Origin: Simmondsia chinensis | Lineage: Eukaryota > Streptophyta > Magnoliopsida > Caryophyllales > Simmondsiaceae | Direction: 5' to 3' | Assembly: GCA_018398585.1 (NCBI GenBank) | Contig: JAGTTD010000007.1 | Location: forward strand, 37,104,911-37,168,910 | Length of the DNA: 64,000 nt | Part shown: one piece after another, positions 33,058 through 44,375 of the stretch | Layout: each line of letters starts with the position of its first letter | How positions within the stretch are numbered: position 1 is the first letter of the stretch | Position numbers and translations under genes: made by a program | Notes under the pieces: generated by a model | What the model was told of the DNA's origin: nothing | The model's input: the letters and a program-made list of their open reading frames with translations, nothing else | Database searches by the model: none

Positions 33058-34083
33058 AACTTTACAATTAAACACAACACACCCTCTACACTTTCAATTT
33101 CATAAAATAGCCCTTGACCTTTATAATTAAATAAAACACACCTCCTACACATTTAATTTTATAAAATAGTATTCTAAACTTTGTTATTATACACAGCTTA
33201 CCCCTTATACATTAACAAATTTGAAATTGAAAAATATACGAAATTTAAACATTTAAAACAAATTATGAAAAAATTTGGAAAAATTTTGAAAAAAAGAATG
33301 ATAATAATTTTTAACTTTGATAAAAATTAAATTAATAAATTTAAAGTTAAAAAAATCTATTAAATTAAACATCAGCAATTTTTTAATTTTATACAAAAGA
33401 TAGAAATTTATATTTTTGGAAGAAAGGTAGGAGCTTTATATTTTTAGGCAAAAGATAGAATTTTTTGATATTTACACAAATTAATTATTTTAATTAATTA
33501 TAGTAAAAATATTATAAACTTAGAAGATAATAATTTTTTTAAAAATTTTTATAAAAGAATACTTAAGATAAAATATAATAATTTTTTTAAAAAATAAATT
33601 CTAAAATTAGATTAAAAATTTAAATCTAAAAAAATCTATGAAATTAAAAATTTCAAAATAAATTTAGAAAAAAAATTATTTTTTAAAAACATTGAAAAAT
33701 AAAATCTAAAAATATTATTATATTCTTTCAAGCTTTTCAAAAAAGTATTTTTCCATAATATGTTTTAAATTTTTTTTTATTTCATACATTTTCTTAATTT
33801 CAAATTTATTAATGCCTAGGGGATGTGTTATGTTTAGTAACAAAGTTCAGAGGGTGAGTTGTATGTAATAACAAAGTTTAGGGGGCTATTTTGTGAAATT
33901 GAAAGTGTAGAGAGTATATTGTGTTTAATTACAAAGTTCAAGGGACTGTTTTATGAAATTGAAAGTGTAGGAGGTGTGTGGTATTTAATTGCAAAGTTAA
34001 AAGGGCTATTTTTTGAAATTAAAAATGCAGAAGGTGTTGTGATTAATGGTAAAGTTCAGAAAATCTTATTATATTTTGCCCAA

Positions 34084-34291
34084 TTTAATATATCCCATTG
34101 CTTTTTTTTTTTTTTTTCATACTGTATTTTGTTAATTCGACTCAGGATCCCCATATATATGGGCGTCACCCTAACACATTTCAACCCTCGATGTTGTAAA
34201 TGGATCACCCTATACTACGAGGAATATAGTAGCAACTATATTTATATGGTTCAACGGTATTGCGTAACCCCTAACACCTAATTTGACGTAA
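34084..34291. other. Short unassigned stretch with a T-run
   Basis: A T-run near 34103-34119 and non-repetitive AT-rich sequence. No gene seen. Confidence 0.4.
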
Positions 34292-34309
34292 TATATAAGT
34301 ATTCTTATT

Positions 34310-34555
34310 GACCAAAGAGGGCACCAACACGTTGTCACCGGATCCCATTAGAACTCCAAAGTTAAGCGTGCTTGGACGAGAGTAGTACCAGGATGAGTGA
34401 CCTCCTGGAAAATCCTCACCCTCAGGTTGGGGACACTGGGAAACAACCTCTCTTCAGGTTAACACCCTGAAGGGGGAAGGCTGCGTACATCCGCCGCCGC
34501 CCCAGACCCTGCGTAGGCGGGAGCCCTTGAGCCACTGGATATGTTCCTTTTCCTT
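34310..34555 (+). mobile_element. 5S rRNA-derived SINE, copy 5 (short subfamily)
   Basis: Starts ACCAAAGAGGGCACCAACAC, then GGATCCCATTAGAACTCCAA and AGTTAAGCGTGCTTGG, IE, box C and the SINE 3' domain. Flanks TATATAAGTATTCTTATT (34292-34309) and TATATAAATATTCTTATT (34556-34573) form an 18-bp duplication with one difference. Confidence 0.9.
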
Positions 34556-34737
34556 TATATAAATATTCTTATTTCGAAGTGGGATCATCCGTCACATTTG
34601 AGTCTTTGACGTGTCTAGTTTTGGTTTGGCAAGCTAAAAGGGAGATTAAACACTAGAGTGAGGCTAGTTAGAACAGGAATTTCAGTTCAAATGAAAACAC
34701 GTGTCCCTTATTGCAATGGCAATTCACACTAGGGGTG

Positions 34738-35096
34738 TGTCATGATTATAATATGGCAGATAAGAATGTTAATTCATTAGTTAATCAATTAGTGTATTAG
34801 CTATATTCTTGTATGTTAGTCAGTCAGTTAGAAAAGGTTGGTTATAGCTTAGATATTTTGATTGATTAGTTGTTGTTAGTTGCAGCCGTTAAACTAGTAT
34901 AAATAGCTTGATCCTACGCTTGTAAAGGCATTCAATGAATAATACAATACTGAATTCTCTTATTCTCCGTCTATTCTCTACTTCTCCCTCTAATTCTCTT
35001 CTCTTCCTCATCTCTTTCTCAATTCTTCTTCACCCCAAACTCTCTTTCTTTCTAGTCATAATCCGAGTCAATCTCGGGTCGTGATAGGGTGTAAAT
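34738..35096 (+). mobile_element. Solo LTR, 359 bp, in the hAT-like element
   Basis: Starts TGTCATGA and ends TCGTGATA (imperfect inverse; the final CA appears as TA). The exact 5-bp duplication GGGTG is at 34733-34737 and 35097-35101. A TATA word (AGTATAAATAGC) is near 34898, followed by a CT-rich leader. Confidence 0.75.
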
Positions 35097-35394
35097 GATC
35101 CGAGCTGTTCGCAAGTAGCTTATGAGTAACTCGAATAAAACTCGACTCAAACTCGAATTAACCGAGTTCGAGTTCGAGTATCAAAAGGTACTCGATTAAT
35201 AAACTAGTACGAGTCGAGCAGTGAACTACTTGGTTAGATACTCGATTAAATACTCGACTCGACACTCGATTAAATACTCGACTCGATACTTGAATTGGTA
35301 CTCGACTCGTATGACTTAGTTCTTGTGTATTATTTTCTTTTGAAATTGATGGCTTGTGACATTAATAGTAGAACAAAAGAAGGAAGGTTGAAAT

Positions 35395-36374
35395 TGTTAG
35401 AAAAATGATACAAGCTAAATCTAAATTAGTAGGAAAGTTGTATCCCAATTCCATTGTGAATACAAGACAAATGCCCCCAATCCCACATTGATAATTTAGG
35501 AGGGGGTGATTGGGTTTATAAGGGTGAGTATTTTTGAGTTATTTGAATTAAGTCTTGGGTGAAGGAATGGAGGGAACCACACACGCGCGCACGCTGCCCG
35601 CCCGCCGCGCCGTGGGTATATTTACTTTACGAAAAATTATAACCAACACTGTTATTAATACGCAGTTGCTGTTCTCATTTACTGCAAAATTCAAAGTGAC
35701 TGTTTCTGGTCGTTGCATCGCAGCATTAATCAGGCCATACGTTTATGGTCGTTGTTGATACCACATTAAACACCAGATCTGGTTTTATACCAGTATAAAG
35801 ACACGCCTAAGCCTGATCTTCAAAGGCACCGAAAACACCTTCATCTTCCTCTTCTTTTCTCTCTCCCTCAATCCATCAAAAATTCTGGGCATTGTTCGAG
35901 GCGCTCCTAACCGACATTTGACGAGTGCACGTTAAGGGTCGGACCGTGTAAATCTTGGAGCACGGCCGCCTGCGTATCTGTTTGCACCGGAGCAGAGGCG
36001 AAATCGTCTTTTAGGATAGTGGTATCTCCCATGGCACGGTATCTTCGATAGTTTCTAACTTGCCTTCTTTCTTCCGGTATTTTTGGATTGTCGTGTGCAA
36101 CGTTTTTTGGCTGCGTTTACGTGACATAAATTTACTGCAATATTATACTGCATTCGAGGATATTAAAGTTGTATTTTTATCCGCTTTCGCTGTTTAAATC
36201 TTATACAGATCTAGCGTTTTCATTTACTGAAATTTATCGGATATTTTACTGTAATTTTAGCTGTAATTTTCACTTTATTTTCTTGTATTTGTTCGGTTCA
36301 CTTTCGGTGGAATACGCCAGTATTTTACGTATTTTATATGCAGTATTGTCATTGTACACGCTATATTTCCAACA
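35395..36374 (+). mobile_element. Solo LTR, 980 bp, in the hAT-like element
   Basis: Starts TGTTAGAAAAATG and ends TATTTCCAACA, an inverted terminal pair. Flanks GAAAT (35390-35394) and GAACT (36375-36379) differ at one base. A TATAAAGAC word is near 35796. A GC-rich patch (CGCGCGCACGC) lies near 35584. Confidence 0.68.
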
Positions 36375-36718
36375 GAACTCCTTGTAAAAGATGACATGTT
36401 ATATTTGTGGTGGAGTGAAAGAATTTGTATTTGGATTGGTTGTATTTTTTAAAACTTGGGTTTTGATGCATAGTTGATATTAGTATATAGGTGATTTATA
36501 GTTATATATGTCAAAATATAGAATGGGCAATAATTGAGTATTCAGTTTGAATATAACTAATGTTCGAGTATATGGAATAATATTATAATGGAGCTAATTT
36601 GTTGAATGTTCATATGCGCAATAAACGAGTACTCGAGTCGAGTCGAGTACTTGAATAGTTAATCGAGTTCGAGCAAAATTTACTACTCGAATTGAGTTTG
36701 AGCACCCTAGTAGTTAAT

Positions 36719-37077
36719 CCGCTTACCGGCAATTGACTTCTGCTTAGCCGCTTATCGGCAATTGACTTCTGCTTCTGCTTAACCGCTTACCGGCAATTCG
36801 TATTTTATCCGCCTGTTAGTGGCCTAGTTGCCTAATGTTTGGTTGCTTTGAGTTTGTTTGTATTGCTTTCCTTGTATTTTGCTGTGCTCATGCTTTGTTG
36901 CTCTCTTACTGCCAGGCCACAATGCGTTATGTTGCGGACCAACTTCTCACGTTGGGAGTCCTCCGAAACAACCTCCCTTCGGGGTAGCTCCCGGAAGGGG
37001 GAAGCTTGCGTACATCTACCTCCCCCATACCCTGCTTTTACGGGAGCTCTTGGAGGCACTAGTTGTTGTTGTACCCC
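36719..37077 (+). mobile_element. SINE with a triplicated head and common 3' domain
   Basis: The exact repeat AGTAGTTAAT flanks it at 36709-36718 and 37078-37087. The head repeats CCGCTTACCGGCAATTGACT three times (36719-36800); the 3' domain has AAGCTTGCGTACATC and a GTTGTTGTTG tail. Confidence 0.8.
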
Positions 37078-37152
37078 AGTAGTTAATTGAGTTCGAGTCA
37101 AGTACTGAGATACTCAGCTCGACTTGACTCGATTACACCCCCTAATTCACAC

Positions 37153-38023
37153 CCTTTTAAAGAGGGTTGAAGGAGGCATGGCTCATGATTTTCTTCCCGG
37201 TGATCTCCTCAGTTTGGGACTTAAGAGTGACTTCATCTTTCGAAACTTTCATACCAAATTGGGAGCGCTCCCTGTATTTCATTAAGTTGAGGGTGATCAC
37301 ATGGTTTGAAGCTCTTTTAGGAGAGTCAGTTGCATCTATCCATCTCTTTATGGAAGATCTGACCAAATTACTAGTTTAATTCACTAAGAGTTCAAGACCT
37401 ACCTCTCTTCCCGAGTCACTTTTACTTGTGCACTCCCTCAATTGGAAATAGATTTTCTCTTATTAAGTTGGGACCAACGATAATAGGAGTAGTTCTAAGC
37501 AACTTAGATTGATCCTTTTAGCCACGTTCTCAACATCCATTGATATCATGACTCCAATTATGCAAAGCTTTTCGTCCTATGCTTCGTTTTGGATGTATTC
37601 TAGTCTATAGATTGGATGTGCCAACGCCTCCCAATCACTGAATTAGATTCTTCCAATGCAATCTCTCCGTTGAAAATTACACAGTTGTCTCTATGGAAAT
37701 TAGGTCTTTAGTTTTGCTCATAAATGGGGAGACTGACTTTATTGCAGACTATTTTGTATAGTAAGAAATTTCAAGGGACATTTTCATTGTTCTTCTATCA
37801 TTTGATTTCTTTGTAACTGTTGTTGAAGCTTCCTTAGGCTCCTAAGGCTATTGGCCAAAACCTGTCTTATTGCAAAAGGAAAGGAAACAGAGTTACTCAT
37901 AGCAACAACTCCAAATGGAAAAATGACAGGAATTTTACAGAAATAGTTAAATGCGATTAGAGTATTTATGGGCACGTATAATTCAAGCTCGAGCTTCCTC
38001 GGGTTGGCTCTGTAGTTAAAACT
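37153..38023. other. Unassigned stretch between elements
   Basis: Both strands show short open stretches (37157-37379) without a recognised domain. It may be an old retroelement; not called. Confidence 0.3.
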
Positions 38024-38109
38024 AGGGGTGTTCAATAGGTGAGTTGGGTTGGGTTTGGAGCAAACCCACGAAGATCGAGTGGTTTTGGGTGCAGGATCGA
38101 CTCATATAC
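38024..38109. mobile_element. hAT-like left end, cut by the copia insertion
   Basis: Begins CTAGGGGTGTTCAATAGGTG with GGGTTGGGTTTGG words; the copia element starts at 38110. The matching right end was not found after 44835. Confidence 0.45.
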
Positions 38110-38516
38110 TGTTATAATTTTGGACTTAATCGATTGGGTTAGCCTGAGAAGATAATGACGAAAGCCCGGTTTTTTATTTTATAATAGGCCTATATGTAAT
38201 TATGTGTTAAGCCCATTGACACATGATGGGTAGGCCCATATGTTTGTCTATATAAGGGACCACCCCCCTCCCCACATGGATGATCAACTTCATTTTCTCC
38301 TTTTAAAAAACCAAGGAAATTGTTAGAGAGTTTTCCATCTTCTCTCTTTTCCGGATTGGTGACTATTGTGGGTGAGTGGAAGTGTGTCTCAGGTTTAATC
38401 GCCGGTAACACTTATTACATCAGCAATATGGATGTGAATGGTACGTTCTAATAGACATATACTTTAGTTTAATTTAGTGTTATAATCTCTATCATGTTTT
38501 AAATATTAATCTTACA
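38110..38516 (+). repeat. 5' LTR of copia A (48 bp shorter than the 3' LTR)
   Basis: Starts TGTTATAATTTTGG and ends CTTACA. TATA word CTATATAAGGG is near 38249. Compared with the 3' LTR it lacks 48 bp after ACACATG, with an ATG microhomology at the deletion edge. Confidence 0.92.
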
Positions 38517-38650
38517 TGTGGTATCAGAGCAATCATGAATAAAGACTATGACCCTGTTCTCTATAAATTATTAACTTGCATATACTTGAGACTGTAATGG
38601 TTGGAAATACATATATACAATCATGTGTCACTTTATAATAATAAAAGTTG

Positions 38651-38818
38651 AAGCGGCCAAAGAGGAAAATCTTTATTTTGGATGGTTGTTGAAACCAAGC
38701 GCTGATCTAAAGGCGACCAAAATGAAAATTCCTCATTTGGGTGGTTGTTGAAACCAGACGCTGAAGTGATCAATATAAAAAATCCTTATTTTGGGTGGTT
38801 GTTGAAACCAGACCCTAA
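38651..38818 (+). repeat. Three leader repeats of copia A
   Basis: Three units of about 55-60 bp, each with GGCGACCAAAATGAAAATYC-like sequence and GGGTGGTTGTTGAAACCAGA. They lie in the untranslated leader after the primer site. Confidence 0.75.
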
Positions 38819-38984
38819 GGCGATGCCAAAAAGGATTTGAGATAAAAGAATCATTAATCCAAAATTGATGCGTATAATAAAATTAAACGATGTTTTAATT
38901 ATTGCAAAATTAAACCATGTCTTAGTGTTAATATGATGAATAACAATGAAGAGATATTTTGCTCTTATGTATAAGAAAAAAAAA

Positions 38985-39128
38985 AAAGAAGGCGGTTAAA
39001 ATTAAAATTAAAAATAAAAATAAAAGTTTTTAAATTCATGCGTTTAATCAGATTTGAACCTGCACGCTTATTGTATACAATGCATGAAGTTAACCGCTTG
39101 CCTAGGATGATTATCTCGTCATCCCTAC
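38985..39128 (-). repeat. tRNA-like sequence nested in the copia A leader
   Basis: On the minus strand CCTAGGCAAGCGGTTAAC (A box) and CAGGTTCAAATCTG (B box) are spaced as in a tRNA gene or SINE head. No duplication was resolved. Confidence 0.45.
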
Positions 39129-39288
39129 CATAATAAAACATTTTATCATGAATGTTTCATGGTTTATTTTCTAATTGCACCCAGCGAGAATTATTATTGT
39201 TATTATTATTATTATTATTTTTAAGATCTGATATAAATTATTTCTTTCTTCAATTACAAAATTGTAACTTTGGTTGATAAATAATTAT

Positions 39289-39516
39289 CCACCCAAAGGA
39301 GTTAATTATTTGTTTTAACCAAGTTATAAATTTCCTAATGTTAAGTGGATTAGTCCATCCAAAGGGGACTAATTTCTTGACATTAAAATAATATTTTATT
39401 GTTTAATGAGAGGAATAGTTATGATTTTCACCCAAAGAGAAAATTGTAATGGAATTTATTAGACTCTCAATAGTGAATTGATAGGAAGAGATGTTTTATT
39501 TTCCACCCAAAGGGGA
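39289..39516 (+). repeat. Four spaced CACCCAAAGGGGA motifs in the copia A leader
   Basis: CCACCCAAAGGA (39289), CCATCCAAAGGGGA (39355), TCACCCAAAGAGA (39428) and CCACCCAAAGGGGA (39503) recur at 66-75 bp spacing just ahead of gag. Confidence 0.7.
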
Positions 39517-39542
39517 AAATGTAACGGTCGTCTCAGGCTCTT

Positions 39543-41459
39543 ATGTTGATTGTAGTAGACTTATATTCTTTGCTGAGATATTACAAAAAATGGAAACGGG
39601 ATGTGGAAATAGTCCTTGGATTGATGGATTTGGATATAGCCCTAAGTGAAGAAAAACTTGACGACCTTACACTTGAAAGTACGACTGAAGAAAAAATTAA
39701 GTATGAAAAATGGGTGAAGGCTAATAAGTTAAGTCTTATGATTATAAAAAGGTCTGTGTCTGATCATATTCTAGGTGCAATTAAAGATGACGGCAATGCT
39801 AAACAGTTCTTAGATGCCATAGGACAGAAATACTTAGAGTTTGACAAAGCTGAAATAGGAGAATTGATTGAAAAACTTACTACAATGAAATATAATCTTG
39901 TGGGTAGTGTTAGGGAGCATATTATGAAAATTGTTAACATTGCCTCCAAACTCAACAATTTAGGAGTAACTATTGTTGATGACTTTCTTGTTCACCATGC
40001 CCTGAAATCTCTTCCTGAATAATTTGGTCAATTAAAAACCACTTACACTGCACAAAAGGATAAGTGGAGTGTAAATGAACTTATCTCTGTGTGTGTTCAA
40101 GAGGAAGAGAGACTTCGTCGTGAGAAGGGTGGAAATAATGTGAATCTTGTTAATCTTTCAAAACATGGAAAAGGAAAATTTCACTACAAATACAACAAAT
40201 ATAACAAGAAACATGGTCAAAACTATAAGCCGGGTGGTCATCAAGGGCATTTTAACAAGCCTGGTGGTAGTCATGTTCAGTCTCACAACTCTCTCGGTCC
40301 CCGTGATGTAATTAAGAAGCAGATCAAGTGCTGGAATTGTGGGGAAAACCACAAGAAGGTTGATTGCCCTAAACCAAGAACTAAAAAAGGAGGTAATTCT
40401 TTTGTGTTTGTTTGCTTTAAAACAAGTCTTGTGGATGTTCCCTTTGATTCTTGGTGGTTGGATAGTGGTGCATCTATTTACATTGCCAATAATTTGTAGG
40501 ACTTCGTAAGCAAGCGGAAACCAAATCAGGATGAGGTCAATGTTTATGTGGCCAATGGAATTAAAGTCAAGGTTGACTTTGTAGGTGCTGTTAAATTATT
40601 TTTTAAGAATGGTAATTATGTACTCTTGGAAAATACTGCTTTTGTACCGTCGATGAGGTGGAATTTAGTTTCTATAGGACTGTTAGATAAGTGTGGTTAT
40701 CGTTTTGAATTTGAAAATGGTGGTGTTAAATTAATTTATAATTGTCGTATTATTGGAGACGATTTTCTAATTGATGGTTTATATCGGTTAAATCTACAAC
40801 CTTTTGAAATTTTTTCTTCCATGAATGTTGAGGGTATTGCTCACAAAAGGTCCACAATGGATAAGAAATCTTATGTTTTATGGCATAGGTGTCTCGGTCA
40901 TATCTCTAAAGAAAGAATTGAAAGATTAATAAGAGATAATATTTTATCACAACTTAGTTTTGAAGGGTTTGAAACTTGCATTAATTGTGTTAAAGGAAAA
41001 ATGACCAAGACCAAAAGAAAAGGTTCAAATTGAAGTTCTGATCTTTTAGAAATAATTCACACCGATATAAGTGGGCCATATGTAACATCCTTGAATGGGC
41101 ATAAGTATTTTATATCATTTATTGATGATTTTTCTCGGTATGGTTATGTGTACCTTATTAAAGAAAAATCTGAAGCACTTGATAAATTCAAAATATATAA
41201 GACCGAGGTTGAAAAACAACTTGGAAAAATAATTAAAGTTGTGAGGTCTGATAGTGGTGGTGAATATTATGGAAAGTATGATGAGTCTGGTCAATGTAAG
41301 GGTCCTTTTGCTAAATACCTAGAAGAATGTGGGATAATTGGTCAATACACCATGCCAGGTACACCTGAGCAGAATGGTGTGGCAGAAAGACGAAATCGCA
41401 CACTCATGGACAGGGTGAGATGCATGATGTCTAGGACTAATCTTCCTGAATTTTTGTAG
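39543..41459 (+). pseudogene. Copia A gag, protease and integrase part (broken)
   Basis: Gag (39543 to about 40430) contains WKRDVEIVLGLMDLDIALSE and the coat domain up to LVHHALKSLPE. A zinc knuckle CWNCGENHKKVDC lies near 40329. The aspartic protease LDSGAS is near 40458-40475. Integrase carries the HHCC motif (HRCLGH...CINC, near 40882-40990) and the DDE residues: D in HTDISGPY, D in RSDSGGEY, E in PEQNGVAERRNR. In-frame stops interrupt it at 40020-40022, 40497-40499, 41031-41033 and 41457-41459. The first three are one C-to-T change from Gln or Arg codons (the one at 40497 could also come from TGG), and the last is one G-to-A change from TGG. The knuckle lacks one residue between Cys2 and His. 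Confidence 0.9.
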
Positions 41460-43648
41460 AGTGAGGCTTTAAAACAGCTACCTATATTCTTAACAGTGTT
41501 CCTTCTAAATCTGTTCTTAAAACTCCTTTTGAACTTTAGACGGGTAGAAAACCTAGTTTGAATCATTTTCATATTTGGGGTTGTCGAGCTGAAGTCAAAA
41601 TTTACAATCCTATTGAAAAGAAAATTGACCCTAGAACTAAAAGTTGTTATTTCATTGGATACCCTGATAATTCTAAAGGCTATAGGTTTTTCTGTCCTGG
41701 GCGTGGCACTAGAATTGTTGAGTCTATTAATGCCAAATTCCTTGAATATGATGTGTGTGACTGTGACTGCTTTCGTAAGAATGAAGTGGTATTGGAAGAG
41801 AGAGAAGTCATAATTCCTGTGCCTATTATTCATGAAAAGGTCATTGGTCAACCTTTTCATGGAAATGCGGGTGAAGTCCCACATGAACAACAAATACGTG
41901 AACAAGTTCAAGAAAATCAACAAAGACCGCTAATAGATTAGCCTCAGCCCTCGAGTAATCCTATTGAACCTGGTCTACGTCGTTCGCATAGAGAGCGTAG
42001 GTCCGCTATTTCTGATGATTATGTTGTATACTTGACTGAAAATGGTGAGATAGGTGATTTTGATGATCCATTATGTTTTAGGGACGCTATTTCCTCATTA
42101 CAAGCTGAAAAGTGGCATGAAGCAATGAAAGATGAAATGCAATCTATGTCATTGAATAAGGTATGGGATTTGGTGGAATTACCTAGTGGATGTAAACCCA
42201 TTGGATGTAAGTGGATATTTAAGACTAAAAAAGATCATAAAGGAAACATAGATCGTTTTAAGGCAAGACTACTGGCAAAGGGTTATACTCAGAAAAAAGG
42301 AATTGATTATAAGGAAACTTTTTCCCCAGTTTCTTCGAAAGATGCTTTTAGAATTGTTATGGGTCTTGTTGCACATTTTGATTTAGAGTTACATCAAATG
42401 GATGTCAAAACAGCGTTTTTAAATGGGAGTTTAGAAGAAGAAGTATACATGTTTCAGCCCGAGGGTTTCATAGAAAAAGGGAAAGAACATTTAGTATGTA
42501 AACTTAAGAAATCGATATATGGCTTAAAGCAAGCTTCCCGTCAGTGGTATTTAAAATTTGATGAAGTTATAACTAATCTTGGGTTTATGGAAAATAAGGT
42601 TGATGAATGCATATATATTAAGATTAGTGGGAGTGAATTCATCATTTTAGTGCTATATGTTGATGACATTTTGCTTGCTAGTAATGACTTGGGCATATTG
42701 TATGAGACAAAGAAACTTTTGTCTAAACATTTTGATATGAAAGATTTAGGGGTTGCTTCTTTTGTACTTGGAATAGAGATACATAGAGATATGACACGTA
42801 AATTGTTGGGTTTATCTCAAAGTGCTTATGTTGAACGAGTTTTAAAAGCTTTTGGAATGCAAGATTGTAAGCCTGGAGAATCACCAGTTGTTAAAGGTGA
42901 TAAACTTAACAAAGACCAATGCCCAAAGAATGGGATTGAGAGAAATTCCATGAAAAATGTACCTTATTCCAATATTGTGGGATGCTTGATGTGTATACAA
43001 ACTTGCACTAGGCTAGATATTACTTCTGCAGTAAATATGCTTGGGAGATTTTCTTCAAATCCAGGTTGGGCACACTGGGTGGCAGCAAAAAAGGTTATGA
43101 GATACCTTCAAAGAACTAAAGATTTCATGTTGGTTTATAAACATGTTGAAAATCTTGAAATAGTTGGATATTCAGATTCAGATTTTGCGGGTTGTCAAGA
43201 TAGCATGAAGTCTACTTCAGTGTATGTATTCACATTAGCTAGTGGTGCGGTATCATGGAAGAGTGAAAAACAGGGTTTAACCGCTACATCCACAAGGGAA
43301 GCAGAATTTGTAGCATGTTTTGCGGCTGCATCACATGCAATTTGGCTAAGAAACTTCCTTTCTAATTTGGACATGGTAGATTTTATCTCTAAGCCACTCA
43401 AAATTTTTTGCAATAATAATGCAACAGTGTTCTTTTCAAGAAATAACAAGAGGACAAGAGGTTCAAAACATGTTACCCTTAAATTTCTTAGGGTTAGAGA
43501 CATGGTAAAGGATGGTGATGTTATAATCGAAAAAATTAGTACTAAAATTATGCTTGCAGACCCATTGACAAAAGGATTGCATCCAATTATTTTCAAGCAA
43601 CAAACACAAAATATGGGTGTTTTAGAATCCTTTGACGTAATTAATTAG
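41460..43648 (+). pseudogene. Copia A integrase end, RT and RNase H (frame-shifted from gag)
   Basis: A one-base loss in the A-run near 41471-41474 shifts the frame after integrase. Two further stops follow, at 41537-41539 and 41939-41941. From 42032 a 538-codon stretch is fully open and ends at TAA near 43646. RT has WIFKTKKDHKGNIDRFKARL, DVKTAFLNGSLEEEVYM, SIYGLKQASRQW and the catalytic YVDD (near 42656). RNase H follows with GYSDSDFAG, SWKSEKQGLTATSTREAEF and ADPLTKGL. The RT-RNase H half is thus intact while the upstream half is not. Confidence 0.92.
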
Positions 43649-44364
43649 TGGGAGTCGGTTGTATCTTAATGTACAAATACTTCTATGTAATTTGAATTTC
43701 GGATATATGATATATATAGTATTATCTTTGTACTATTTACTTTTATGGATATTGTTTGTATGAGGTTCTTATTATTTTGGCACCAATTTAGGTGGGATGA
43801 GCTCATTGTAAAATTCTTGTAATGTTTACTAAGTAAATTTTTGTTTCATGGAAACATGATTACTTAAGTAAGGCATAAGGATCTCTAAGGAGATGATTAA
43901 ATAAAGGTTGTCTAAAGACATGGTATGCTTTCTATGAGGTGTGATTATCTTGATTAGAAAGTGAATCTTTTCTAACTGGTGTTTATTATTGATTAGAAAA
44001 GTGTAGTAAATTTTGCTGCAATTGCAAACTATTTAGAACACATGTTTATATTCCATGTTGATGGAGTTCTTAGTTTCTGTGATCATAGATAAGAGTCATA
44101 TCCTTTGAAAGATGTGATTATTGCTATGGTTCAAAATTTAAAAATTTTCATTGAAAACTGATATGGATGTTTTTTTGGGGCTTTTATTATTTTGGCTGTA
44201 TTGTATATTTGGCCATGATTAAATTATTTTTGAAACAATTTTAATGATTGTATTGTCATTTAAATGTATAACAAAATTAATTTAGAATATAATTATTTTT
44301 CTATTTTTTAAGGGATTGTTACTTTTCTTAAACGTTTTTTTTTTCTTTCCAATCAATAACGTCC
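43649..44364 (+). other. Untranslated 3' region of copia A
   Basis: About 700 bp without coding potential between the pol stop and the polypurine tract; no envelope-like ORF. Confidence 0.7.
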
Positions 44365-44375
44365 AAGTGGGAGAA

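Larger units (their letters stand above)
30468..34083. mobile_element. Palindromic element, family F3, split by a solo LTR
   Basis: The left arm starts GGGCAAATTATGGTAAGACC and the right arm ends with the inverse of GGGCAAAATATAATAAGATT. Each arm is a tandem of units of about 60 bp with AAAGTTCAGGGGGCTATTTT and GAAAGTGTAGGGGGTGTGTT-like words. The AT-rich core is at 33240-33790. The solo LTR occupies 30604-33057. Confidence 0.6.
34730..37144. mobile_element. hAT-like element containing two solo LTRs and a SINE
   Basis: Terminal ends TAGGGGTG and CACCCCCTA with the exact 8-bp duplication ATTCACAC at 34722-34729 and 37145-37152. Its own sequence (35102-35394 and 36380-36708 plus 37088-37144) is rich in CTCGAGTCGAGT words. 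No transposase ORF. Three later insertions, each with its own duplication, lie inside. Confidence 0.82.

Noticed and set aside
34310..34555. Cassandra-type TRIM (5S sequence in an LTR)
   Set aside because: No TG...CA LTR ends, no second LTR, no primer site; instead 18-bp duplications and a SINE-type tail.
36839..37090. Three overlapping open frames near 36.8-37.1 kb
   Set aside because: They fall inside a SINE with target duplications and have no domain.
39040..39120. A functional tRNA gene
   Set aside because: A and B boxes are present but no full cloverleaf with matching acceptor stem could be drawn by eye.
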